A stretch of 5,299 nucleotides of DNA from Candidatus Bathyarchaeota archaeon (GTDB taxonomy: Archaea > Thermoproteota > Bathyarchaeia > RBG-16-48-13 > JAGMEO01). The translations under genes were made by a program, and so were the position numbers. The stretch is from positions 1 to 5,299 of the forward strand of contig JAUVYS010000102.1 of NCBI GenBank assembly GCA_030602965.1, given 5' to 3'. The notes under the pieces are model-generated. The model saw only the letters and a program-made list of their open reading frames with translations. It searched no databases and was not told the DNA's origin. The first letter of the stretch is position 1. Every line of letters begins with the position of its first letter. This document shows, piece by piece, positions 1-4,898 of this stretch.

Positions 1-847
1 CAGAAGTCTGCGTATCCCAGTAACAACTTGTAAATGACCCAGCATAAGTGTATCCTGCAAATCCACCCACATCATCAAGTCCAGTCACACTTCCCGTGGA
101 GTAACAATCTTGGATTGAACCATCTTCAAAGAGACCTACAAACCCACCGACATTATAACCAGTCGCATCCACGTTTCCTGTGGAGTAGCAATCGAGAATT
201 TCCCACCCCTCCATATAGTATCCTACAAAACCCCCTACCTCATCATCACCACTGACACTTCCAGAGAAGTAACAGTACTCAATTTCATAATTCTCATTCC
301 ATCCTACAAACCCACCCACATCATAATTACCAGTCACACTTCCTGTAACGTAACAATCTGCGATACAACTTCCAGACCCAGCTTTGTATCCTACAAACCC
401 ACCCACATAATCATCACCCGTTATCTCAACATCGACAAGTCCAACCTCCTCTATATCGCTATTAGGACCAACATATCCAAACAAACCCACATAGTCTTCA
501 GATGGACGGTTAATGTAGAGATTACTAATAACGTATCCTTCACCATCAAATTGACCTGTAAACGGAGTGGTACTGTCTCCGATTGGATCAAAGCCTAAGC
601 CACCATTCCATGTTGATGTATCAGAAGCATCAATATCATTACCCAACACGTAATATGCGTCTAAGTCATCTTCCATCTCCTGCAGCTGATCCACATTCGT
701 TATGACATACGGATCACCTACCGTACCCGAACCTGAACCACTGAACGCTTTCACCATCAGAAATCCAGAGCTGTTTACGATGGAAAAGACGAGGACCGCT
801 ACCAAAATGAAACAAATAGTAAGATTCTTTCTCAACTTCATACCCAT
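1..847 (-). CDS. Secreted GLUG-repeat surface protein, C-terminal part beyond the window edge
   Basis: The first 282 codons of an open frame that leaves the window at base 1 without a stop. Residues 1-34 form a signal peptide: a basic start (KLRK), a hydrophobic stretch at about 9-32 and a likely cut near VKA-FS. A Ser/Gly linker (36-41) leads to a region with the wording usual ahead of GLUG repeats: GTVGDPYVITN (41-51), QLQEM, YYVLGNDID (65-73), FDPIGDSTTPFTGQFDGEG (86-104) and ISNLYI. Residues 119-282 carry repeats of VGGFVGY...DCYSTGSVTG type, ending in the familiar CYWDTQTS. Such proteins are known as cell-surface or adhesin-like beta-solenoids; what this one binds is not visible. The start is uncertain: ATG at 847 is used here, ATG at 841 fits a leaderless transcript from the TATA-like box at 863-876, and an in-frame ATG at 883 would add 12 residues before the signal peptide. 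It is acidic and Gly-rich, unlike the lysine-rich neighbours. Confidence 0.85.
   Translation of the reverse strand, partial: MGMKLRKNLTICFILVAVLVFSIVNSSGFLMVKAFSGSGSGTVGDPYVITNVDQLQEMEDDLDAYYVLGNDIDASDTSTWNGGLGFDPIGDSTTPFTGQFDGEGYVISNLYINRPSEDYVGLFGYVGPNSDIEEVGLVDVEITGDDYVGGFVGYKAGSGSCIADCYVTGSVTGNYDVGGFVGWNENYEIEYCYFSGSVSGDDEVGGFVGYYMEGWEILDCYSTGNVDATGYNVGGFVGLFEDGSIQDCYSTGSVTGLDDVGGFAGYTYAGSFTSCYWDTQTS
17..410 (-). repeat. Tandem GLUG repeats inside the surface protein gene
   Basis: Five copies of the core VGGF(V/A)G lie at bases 389-406, 302-319, 221-238, 134-151 and 53-70, so the spacing is 87, 81, 87 and 81 bases. Most cores are followed about 11-14 residues later by (D/Y/S)CY and then (S/T)G(S/N)V. 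A diverged first copy (VGLFGYV) starts at residue 120. The DNA is also repetitive: the plus strand shows the phrase CCTACAAACCCACCCACA almost unchanged in several copies. The conserved bases suggest recent duplication or gene conversion among repeats. The array may continue beyond the left edge. Confidence 0.85.
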
Positions 848-862
848 CTTAGATTCATAATC

Positions 863-876
863 AAAAATATAGTAAA
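863..876 (-). promoter_or_regulatory. TATA-like box for the GLUG protein gene
   Basis: On the minus strand the sequence reads TTTACTATATTTTT, centred near 868. Archaeal transcription usually starts about 25 bases downstream of the box centre, which falls at about 841-845, right at the ATG codons at 847 and 841. No Shine-Dalgarno sequence precedes either ATG, so a leaderless or nearly leaderless message is likely. This is inferred from position and base composition only. Confidence 0.45.
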
Positions 877-973
877 TACTCATCTTTTCATTACTAAATA
901 ATAATAACCTTTTCCATTAAACTAAGAAACACAGAAAAAAAAGATACAATTATTGTCTCAGAACATAATCACT

Positions 974-989
974 CTAAGGAATCCCTTAG
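974..989. repeat. Small perfect inverted repeat
   Basis: CTAAGG and CCTTAG flank a 4-base AATC loop, giving a 6-bp stem. It lies between genes and is not followed by a T run on the plus strand. Its role, if any, is unknown; a site this size can occur by chance. Confidence 0.3.
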
Positions 990-1040
990 TCCAATCAGAG
1001 ACATACTGAAGCAACCTCGCGTGTGAATAACACTTATATT

Positions 1041-1148
1041 CTAGATTTCCTTTACCTCACGCGGTATATCAAATACATCAATAAGCCGACTAAAAGTATG
1101 GACTTCGGGAGATATCTCCATATGCTTTCTGGCATCAACATTGGGCAT
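1041..1148 (-). CDS. Possible small protein or C-terminal gene remnant (35 codons)
   Basis: A minus-strand frame runs open from after a TGA at 1227-1229 to a TAG at 1041-1043, 61 codons in all. The first ATG is at 1148, giving a 35-residue product. The part after the ATG looks protein-like: MPNVDARKHMEISPEVHTF continues into a mixed hydrophobic and charged segment (SRLIDVFDIP, then REVKEI) of the kind that ends globular proteins. No ribosome binding site precedes the ATG, and the codons before it are less convincing. I do not recognise the family. It may be the surviving tail of a decayed gene, a true small protein or chance. It points toward the surface protein gene, whose start lies about 190 bases further on. 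Confidence 0.25.
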   Translation of the reverse strand: MPNVDARKHMEISPEVHTFSRLIDVFDIPREVKEI

Positions 1149-1230
1149 AAAACATAACCGATGGCGAAAAGTTATTACTGATAGAAAGATATTATCTGAA
1201 ATACTACAATAGGATTCTAGAATCGTTCAT

Positions 1231-1576
1231 ATGGGTTCTTTTTTGCCTATCGACCCGAATTTTCAGAAAAATAGGAAGAAAGTTGGCAAAGAAAAAGGCA
1301 TAGCGATTTGGGGGCCTGTGAACCCACCTGAGAAATTAGGGATTCGGGGATGTAGCGGTTGACTGGGATCTCTGTACGGGATGTGGTGTTTGTCTTGAGG
1401 GTTGTCCACTGCAGTTGTATGATTGGATGGAAACTTCTAATCACCACATCTCAGAGAAAAAGGTGTTTCCTGCCAGGGAATTAGAATGTGTACAATGTTA
1501 TACCTGCGAAACTCAGTGTCCTGTGCAAGCGATAAGAATCGTTTTTTTGCGGGTGAAGACAGTAAATAGTGCTTAG
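1231..1576 (+). pseudogene. 2[4Fe-4S] dicluster ferredoxin gene broken by a frameshift
   Basis: Two adjoining frames together spell one ferredoxin. The first, from ATG 1231 (or TTG 1243, giving the more usual start MPIDPNFQKN), encodes IWGPVNPPEKLGIRG and stops at TGA 1360-1362. The second is open from after TAG 1337-1339 to TAG 1574-1576. It encodes VAVDWD and then two complete cluster motifs, CTGCGVCLEGCP (C-x2-C-x2-C-x3-C-P) and CVQCYTCETQCP, joined by an SEKKVFPARE linker. From memory, an archaeal dicluster ferredoxin family has the order WGPVxPPEKLGIHG, VAVDxDLC, SEKKxxPxRE, CxxCxxC, so the two halves belong together. The break lies at about 1340-1359. The phase change fits one added base (perhaps in the G4 run at 1346-1349) or loss of two or five bases. 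All eight cluster cysteines remain, so the lesion is recent or a sequence error. An intact protein would be a small soluble electron carrier; no redox partner gene is visible. Confidence 0.75.
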
Positions 1577-1600
1577 ACAAAGCGAATATTGGCACAAGTG

Positions 1601-1639
1601 GAGGAGTTTACGTACTCTTCTATTCAAAGGATAATTTTT
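1601..1639. terminator. Possible terminator between the convergent ferredoxin and TraB genes
   Basis: GAGGAGT (1601-1607) can pair with ACTCTTC (1614-1620) through a 6-base loop; as RNA this is seven pairs including one G-U. A T5 run follows at about 1635-1639 on the plus strand. The site falls in the gap of about 65 bases between two genes that point at each other, where a terminator is expected. Archaeal termination depends mostly on U runs, so the hairpin itself may not matter. Confidence 0.3.
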
Positions 1640-1642
1640 CTG

Positions 1643-2353
1643 TCAACTGGCTGCAACTTGGACTCTTTTGACTTGGAAAGGCGGGGTATACGGTAAATTG
1701 AAATAATTAAGTTGCTCTTCAATAGTTTTTGGTTCTTGGAGTAATTTTTTAATATCTTCGACATGAACCGCGCCAACAAAAGCAAGAATTTTCGAATCCT
1801 TATCTTTATTGAGGTTCTGTTGGATTATCCACGCAAGTCTGGCGGCCATCAAAGCATTTCTTTCATCGATTAGGACCTTCCAGATTGATGGTTGATATCT
1901 TCTCAGTATTTCTATTCGTTTCTTAGAGTTTTCAATGACATGATTTTTGTAACCATGTTCCCAAAGCCAAATGGGGTTCTCTGGAAGACGAAAAATAATT
2001 TGTTGCCTAGGTTGAATTAATTCTTTGAAAGTCAGATTGTATCTTATTCTTTTTTGGATCTCTTTTTCAGACATGTCAATGAGCCATATGTTTGCATCGA
2101 CATTTCCTAAAGCTTCAGTAGCTCCAACAAATTCACATTTTTCATAGCAAAATCCTCGTCTTGGACATCTTACACAGGCACTATTCAATAGGTTGAATCT
2201 TGTCGAATCTAATTCGATAGCAATGTCTTTTGGCTTTTTATTTTTAACCGTATTATGAACATCGTTGAGACTTCTTTTGGTGAAGTGGGCGGTGCCCACA
2301 AGTTCAACATGTTTACTATAGTTGATGTTATGGATTATGGGTTGCTTATTCAA
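1643..2353 (-). CDS. TraB/PrgY-family domain protein, compact soluble form with a four-cysteine insertion
   Basis: 236 residues. The TraB/PrgY/GumN (TIKI) fold is recognised by two GX2H motifs, GTAH at 20-23 (in VELVGTAHFTKRS) and GAVH at 194-197 (in ILAFVGAVHVEDI), with a conserved acidic stretch IAIELDSTRF (44-53) and IDERNALMAARLAW (162-175). In related TIKI proteins the GX2H histidines and the Glu serve a metal-dependent peptidase; the substrate here is unknown. Members known from PrgY are often nearer 400 residues, with C-terminal membrane helices. This one ends soon after the TraB domain and has no signal peptide or membrane segment, so it should be cytosolic. Residues 60-73 hold C-x2-C-x5-C-x3-C, a possible Zn or Fe-S site. 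The start is TTG at 2353; no in-frame ATG comes before the first GX2H motif. The start overlaps the last 8 bases of the upstream Hsp20 gene (TTGAATAA), indicating one operon and probable translational coupling. The family call is strong; the function is not known. Confidence 0.85.
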   Translation of the reverse strand: MNKQPIIHNINYSKHVELVGTAHFTKRSLNDVHNTVKNKKPKDIAIELDSTRFNLLNSACVRCPRRGFCYEKCEFVGATEALGNVDANIWLIDMSEKEIQKRIRYNLTFKELIQPRQQIIFRLPENPIWLWEHGYKNHVIENSKKRIEILRRYQPSIWKVLIDERNALMAARLAWIIQQNLNKDKDSKILAFVGAVHVEDIKKLLQEPKTIEEQLNYFNLPYTPPFQVKRVQVAAS

Positions 2354-2936
2354 TCTTTACATTCCAAGAGGTTTTCTTTTTAATTTCTTTTGTTTTGGGT
2401 ATAGTGACTTCAAGTACGCCATTATTGTATTTTGCAGAAATCTTATCTAGATCAATGTTATTTGTGTGTAAATCTATGGATTTGAAAAAATTCTTAGTCA
2501 TTATTTCTGCCTTTGCGTTTGTGACATTCAATTGTATATTTTCCTTTTTCTCGCCTGGAAGTTCAATGTAAAGTTTCAAGGAATTTTTTTCGTTAAAAAC
2601 GTCTGTGTGTGGCTCTCGGATTTCATTTTGTTCGTTTGATAGAATTTTTAATCGTCTTTCTGGTATTGGACGTTTTTTGAAAGGAAACGGGTTGGGTGGC
2701 TCTAAAGGCTGAAAGGGTTTAATCGGGTCATCTGAAACAAAGTATCCTCGGAAGACATAACCTTTGATCCCGGGTTTATCAATTTTTTCAAAATTCCATT
2801 CTCCTTTAAGGTCTCCACTTCTTATTGCTTCTTCAATATTTTTCATTCTTGTTTCAATGTTTTCGCTAAAATTTTTTCTCAGATTTTCAAACTTCCTGAA
2901 AGACTTATCTATGTCAAAATCAAAAAACGACGTCAT
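2346..2936 (-). CDS. hsp20: Hsp20/alpha-crystallin small heat-shock protein
   Basis: 196 residues. The alpha-crystallin domain spans about 108-182: EPHTDVFNEKNSLKLYIELPG (108-128), strands ENIQLNVTN and AEIMTKNFFKSIDL, then the diagnostic NNGVLEVTIPK (171-181). Small heat-shock proteins are ATP-independent holdases that form oligomers and keep unfolding proteins soluble in the cytoplasm. The N-terminal arm is long: a charged, helical stretch (about 9-50, lysine and glutamate rich), a KGYVFRGYFVSDDP segment (58-71) and a proline-rich linker (71-92). This arrangement resembles archaeal Hsp20 proteins, which databases sometimes label GvpH-like; no gas vesicle genes are visible. The C-terminal WNVKIE stands where an IxI-type anchor would be but is not a perfect match. 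The start ATG at 2936 has GGAGGTGA 9 bases upstream, with a competing out-of-frame ATG at 2943. It is the first gene of the operon with the TraB protein and is divergent from the aspartate kinase gene. Confidence 0.92.
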   Translation of the reverse strand: MTSFFDFDIDKSFRKFENLRKNFSENIETRMKNIEEAIRSGDLKGEWNFEKIDKPGIKGYVFRGYFVSDDPIKPFQPLEPPNPFPFKKRPIPERRLKILSNEQNEIREPHTDVFNEKNSLKLYIELPGEKKENIQLNVTNAKAEIMTKNFFKSIDLHTNNIDLDKISAKYNNGVLEVTIPKTKEIKKKTSWNVKIE

Positions 2937-2945
2937 TATCCATTT

Positions 2946-2953
2946 TCACCTCC
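2946..2953 (-). promoter_or_regulatory. Strong Shine-Dalgarno sequence for the Hsp20-TraB operon
   Basis: The minus strand reads GGAGGTGA, eight bases complementary to the archaeal 16S rRNA 3' end (ATCACCTCC). It is followed by two ATG codons in different frames. The one at 2943 comes 2 bases later and opens a frame of only seven codons ending at TGA 2920-2922. The one at 2936 comes 9 bases later and is the Hsp20 start. The site may serve both. Confidence 0.75.
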
Positions 2954-2964
2954 ATGTTGAATTT

Positions 2965-2976
2965 CTTAATTAAAAG
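2965..2976 (-). promoter_or_regulatory. TATA-like box upstream of the Hsp20 gene
   Basis: The minus strand reads CTTTTAATTAAG. A start 25 bases downstream would fall at about 2945 and cut off the Shine-Dalgarno sequence, which argues against this being the main box. A second candidate, GATTTTTAATCAAAG at 3023-3037, would give a leader of about 70 bases that keeps the ribosome site. The choice cannot be made from sequence alone. Confidence 0.25.
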
Positions 2977-3070
2977 TTAGGAACATCATTGTGTGTTTTT
3001 GTGAAAAGATGCCTAAAGTTTGCTTTGATTAAAAATCACACGACCATCTCTAATCAGTTACCGAGAAGTA

Positions 3071-3086
3071 ATTACCATATGGTAAT
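3071..3086. promoter_or_regulatory. Perfect 16-bp palindrome, likely operator in the divergent promoter region
   Basis: ATTACCATATGGTAAT is a perfect palindrome with no spacer, the size of a typical dimeric helix-turn-helix regulator site. It sits between the divergent Hsp20 and aspartate kinase genes and partly overlaps the TATA-like stretch TAATATATAAAC. A repressor bound here could block transcription factor binding in either direction. The regulator is unknown and is not encoded in the window. Confidence 0.55.
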
Positions 3087-3093
3087 ATATAAA
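3083..3093. promoter_or_regulatory. TATA-like box adjoining the palindrome
   Basis: TAATATATAAA on the plus strand (TTTATATATTA on the minus strand) is a good archaeal TATA match either way. A plus-strand start near 3113 would leave a leader of about 170 bases before the aspartate kinase. A minus-strand start near 3062 would leave about 125 bases before the Hsp20 gene. Which direction is used is unclear. Confidence 0.4.
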
Positions 3094-3201
3094 CTTATTC
3101 GAAATAAATTAGAATTCTTCCTTATACGACTTTTGATTAATACGCAATTAATTGAAAAAAGTAATTATTCATTAAATCCATTAAAGGGTGATGGACTTTA
3201 G

Positions 3202-3220
3202 AAAAGCTTAAAATAATTTA
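3202..3220 (+). promoter_or_regulatory. Proximal BRE/TATA promoter for aspartate kinase
   Basis: The purine-rich AAAAG followed by CTTAAAATAATTTA resembles an archaeal BRE plus TATA box centred near 3211. The expected start is at about 3236-3238, leaving a leader of about 44 bases that contains the ribosome site at 3272-3276. This spacing is more typical than that from the distant TATA box at 3083-3093. Confidence 0.45.
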
Positions 3221-3227
3221 GACTTGG

Positions 3228-3247
3228 TTTGAATATGATCGTTCAAA
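3228..3247. promoter_or_regulatory. Inverted repeat at the predicted aspartate kinase transcription start
   Basis: TTTGAA (3228-3233) and TTCAAA (3242-3247) are exact reverse complements around an 8-base spacer. The site spans the start predicted from the box at 3202-3220, the usual place for an archaeal repressor operator. An amino-acid-responsive regulator is possible but is inference only. Confidence 0.35.
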
Positions 3248-3271
3248 TCCAATCGACAAGACTCTGTTCTT

Positions 3272-3276
3272 GAGGT
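3272..3276 (+). promoter_or_regulatory. Ribosome binding site deciding the aspartate kinase start
   Basis: GAGGT lies 4 bases before GTG 3281 and 7 bases before the in-frame TTG 3284. Either codon could start the protein, and the difference is a single residue. An overlapping ATG at 3279 reads only ATG TGT TGA and is not a gene. Confidence 0.6.
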
Positions 3277-3280
3277 TAAT

Positions 3281-4708
3281 GTGTTGAAAAAAATTGTCAT
3301 GAAATTCGGAGGCGCTTCATTATCAAATGGTGAAAATATTCGTCATGTTGCCAACCTGATCAATGATTATTGCAATCAAGGATATTCGATAGTTGTAGTT
3401 ATTTCTGCATTGGAAAGTGTTACAGACAAACTTGATCAAGCAGCTGAACAAGCTAAAATTGGCAATAAAGAGTACATTAAACTTTTCAAAGAAGAAATCA
3501 TGGAAAAGCATTTAATGGTTACGAAAAGGGCAATTAAAAATAGACAAATTGAAGAAGAAATTGAAAATATCATTAGAACGACAATAAATGAACTTACAAA
3601 AGTATTAACTGGAATTTTTTACATCGGAGAGTTAACCTCAAAATCGAGAGATTATGTTCTTTCTTTTGGAGAAAGGTTATCTACTACTATCGTTTGGGGG
3701 ACCTTGAGAGATCTCAGAATAGATACGCAATATTATACAGGTAATGAAGCGGGAATAGTGACAAACGATAATTTTGGAGAAGCAACGCCGCTACTTGAAG
3801 TAACTAAACGTCAAGTTAAAAAGAAGATTGAACCTTTGTTAGAAAAAGGGATAGTACCTGTGATTACGGGTTTCATAGCAGCAACTCAAGATAATGTAAT
3901 TACATCGCTGGGAAGAGGTGGGTCAGATTATACTGCTACTATCATTGGAGCATCAATACGTGCTGATGAAATTTGGATATGGACTGATGTAGATGGACTA
4001 ATGACCTTTGATCCGAAATTACTCACAAGTGCAAAATTAATTCCTGAACTTTCTTTTCAAGAAGCAACAGAAATGACAATTTTTGGAGCAAAATCTATGC
4101 ATCCAAAAGCACTGGAACCTGCAATGGAGAAAAATATACCTGTTAGAATAAAAAACACTTTCAACCCTAAAAATCCTGGAACCCTAATTCTGGATGAACT
4201 AAAAATCAAACGTGGTGAAATTGTTAAAGCGATTTCCTTAGTGAAAGATGTTGCGTTAGTCAATGTTAGTGGAGCTGGGATGGTTGGAAAGCCAGGGACT
4301 GCTGCAAAAATTTTTCAAGTATTGGGAGATGAAAACATTAACATTTTGATGATATCACAAAGCATCTCAGAGGCAAGTATTTCATTTATAATTCGTCGAA
4401 ACTCATTGAGTAAAGCATTCAATGTATTAAACGCTGCTTTGTTAGATCGGGGTTTGATACGTGAAGTTTCAGTGGAAGATGATGTCTGTGTTGTTGCTGC
4501 TGTTGGGGCTGGCATGAAGAGCACGCCTGGTGTGGCTTCTAGAATATTTTCTGTAATAGCAAGAAGAGGAATTAATATCCGAATGATTGCACAAGGCTCT
4601 TCTGAGCTTAATATTTCCTTTGTAGTCAAAGAGACGGAAGGTGTTAATGCGGTTCGAGCAATTCATGAAGAATTCAATTTAGATCATAATGGCTTCCTAG
4701 ATTTTTGA
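3281..4708 (+). CDS. lysC: Aspartate kinase (aspartokinase) with two C-terminal ACT domains
   Basis: 475 residues, close to the usual archaeal size. It phosphorylates L-aspartate with ATP to 4-phospho-aspartate, the entry step to lysine, threonine and methionine, in the cytoplasm. The N-terminal amino-acid kinase domain (about 3-305) shows the motif VMKFGGASL (6-14), SFGERLS (128-134), the nucleotide-site loop GRGGSDYTAT (211-220), WTDVDGLMTFDPK (234-246) and FGAKSMHP (268-275). The first ACT domain (about 322-390) begins VALVNVSGAGMVGKPGTAAK, and the second (about 401-465) begins VCVVAAVGAGMKSTPGVASR. ACT pairs bind amino-acid end products, so feedback inhibition by threonine or lysine is expected; which one cannot be read from the sequence. 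The Thr common in the KFGGTS motif is Ala here. The start is GTG at 3281 (TTG 3284 is the alternative), behind GAGGT. No other pathway genes are adjacent, so it appears to be transcribed alone. Intact and well conserved. Confidence 0.97.
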   Translation: MLKKIVMKFGGASLSNGENIRHVANLINDYCNQGYSIVVVISALESVTDKLDQAAEQAKIGNKEYIKLFKEEIMEKHLMVTKRAIKNRQIEEEIENIIRTTINELTKVLTGIFYIGELTSKSRDYVLSFGERLSTTIVWGTLRDLRIDTQYYTGNEAGIVTNDNFGEATPLLEVTKRQVKKKIEPLLEKGIVPVITGFIAATQDNVITSLGRGGSDYTATIIGASIRADEIWIWTDVDGLMTFDPKLLTSAKLIPELSFQEATEMTIFGAKSMHPKALEPAMEKNIPVRIKNTFNPKNPGTLILDELKIKRGEIVKAISLVKDVALVNVSGAGMVGKPGTAAKIFQVLGDENINILMISQSISEASISFIIRRNSLSKAFNVLNAALLDRGLIREVSVEDDVCVVAAVGAGMKSTPGVASRIFSVIARRGINIRMIAQGSSELNISFVVKETEGVNAVRAIHEEFNLDHNGFLDF

Positions 4709-4760
4709 TTTCTTCTGTGATCCAATGTAACTATTAACGTGCCTTGAGACGAATTTATAT

Positions 4761-4776
4761 CCCTTTTTCTTTAGGG
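4761..4776 (+). terminator. Possible terminator after aspartate kinase
   Basis: CCCT and AGGG bracket a T-rich loop (TTTTCTTT) about 55 bases after the stop codon. The pyrimidine-rich run CCCTTTTTCTTT resembles archaeal U-tract terminators. The stem is only 4 bp, so the T tract is the stronger part of the evidence. Confidence 0.35.
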
Positions 4777-4809
4777 CTCTGTTAACTTCTAATGGAATAT
4801 GTATGCTTG

Positions 4810-4824
4810 AAAAAGATTCTTTTT
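4810..4824 (+). terminator. Second possible terminator hairpin ending in a T run
   Basis: AAAAAG (4810-4815) pairs perfectly with CTTTTT (4819-4824) around a 3-base loop, and the right arm is itself a T5 run. It lies about 100 bases after the aspartate kinase stop and before the next promoter. It could act as a backup terminator; A/T stems of this size also arise by chance. Confidence 0.3.
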
Positions 4825-4850
4825 ATGTGGATACCGGTTGATCGGGGTAA

Positions 4851-4865
4851 GGAAAAGATTTAAAA
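4851..4865 (+). promoter_or_regulatory. BRE/TATA promoter for the downstream exported protein
   Basis: GGAAAAG followed directly by ATTTAAAA is a good match to an archaeal BRE plus TATA box. Transcription should start about 25 bases after the box centre, near 4887, leaving a leader of about 12 bases before ATG 4899. No clear Shine-Dalgarno sequence is present, which agrees with a very short leader. Confidence 0.5.
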
Positions 4866-4867
4866 CG

Positions 4868-4883
4868 TTATGCTTACTTATGC
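4868..4883. repeat. Direct repeat TTATGC spaced one helical turn
   Basis: TTATGC occurs at 4868-4873 and again at 4878-4883, exactly 10 bases apart, between the TATA box and the predicted start of transcription. Same-face spacing is typical of regulator half-sites, but the repeat is short and chance cannot be excluded. Confidence 0.3.
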
Positions 4884-4898
4884 ATATCGATTTGAACG

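Larger units (their letters stand above)
877..1230. other. Intergenic stretch with no convincing gene
   Basis: About 350 bases between the surface protein gene and the broken ferredoxin. It is AT-rich, with an A8 run at about 937-944. It holds two small inverted repeats (974-989 and 1018-1063) and one minus-strand short open frame described separately. A plus-strand frame ending in TGA at 1024-1026 reads like the tail of a protein (…SPIRDILKQPRV) but has no start codon. I see no tRNA, no coding potential on the scale of a normal gene and no mobile-element ends. It could be the eroded site of one or more former genes. Confidence 0.5.

Noticed and set aside
34..255. Plus-strand open frame of 73 codons, His- and Pro-rich
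   Set aside because: It is the antisense shadow of the GLUG repeats; its His/Pro repeats come from the complement of Gly/Val/Asp-rich codons.
1..410. CRISPR array, because of regularly spaced repeats
   Set aside because: The repeats are in-frame protein-coding GLUG units with diverged flanks, and spacers and repeats translate continuously.
922..1026. Plus-strand frame ending ...SPIRDILKQPRV
   Set aside because: It is protein-like near its end but has no ATG, GTG or TTG start after the preceding in-frame stop, so it is not called as a gene; it is mentioned only as a possible remnant.
1247..1447. Minus-strand open frame of 66 codons
   Set aside because: It lies antisense to the ferredoxin sequence, whose cysteine motifs give much stronger evidence on the plus strand.
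2764..2973. Plus-strand open frame of 69 codons
   Set aside because: Antisense to the N-terminal part of the Hsp20 gene; its hydrophobic look arises from complementing Lys/Glu-rich codons.
2989..3201. Plus-strand open frame of 70 codons in the divergent intergenic region
   Set aside because: It runs through the palindrome and TATA-like boxes, lacks a ribosome site, has AT-driven composition and shows no recognisable motif. A true small protein cannot be fully excluded.
2944..3280. Riboswitch or structured leader ahead of aspartate kinase
   Set aside because: I looked for a lysine-riboswitch-like pattern of conserved stems and found only AT-rich sequence with the two short inverted repeats.
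3323..3511. Minus-strand open frame of 62 codons
   Set aside because: Antisense shadow within the aspartate kinase gene.
4057..4666. Three minus-strand open frames of 65 to 104 codons
   Set aside because: All are antisense shadows of the aspartate kinase gene, mainly its ACT domains, and two of them overlap each other.
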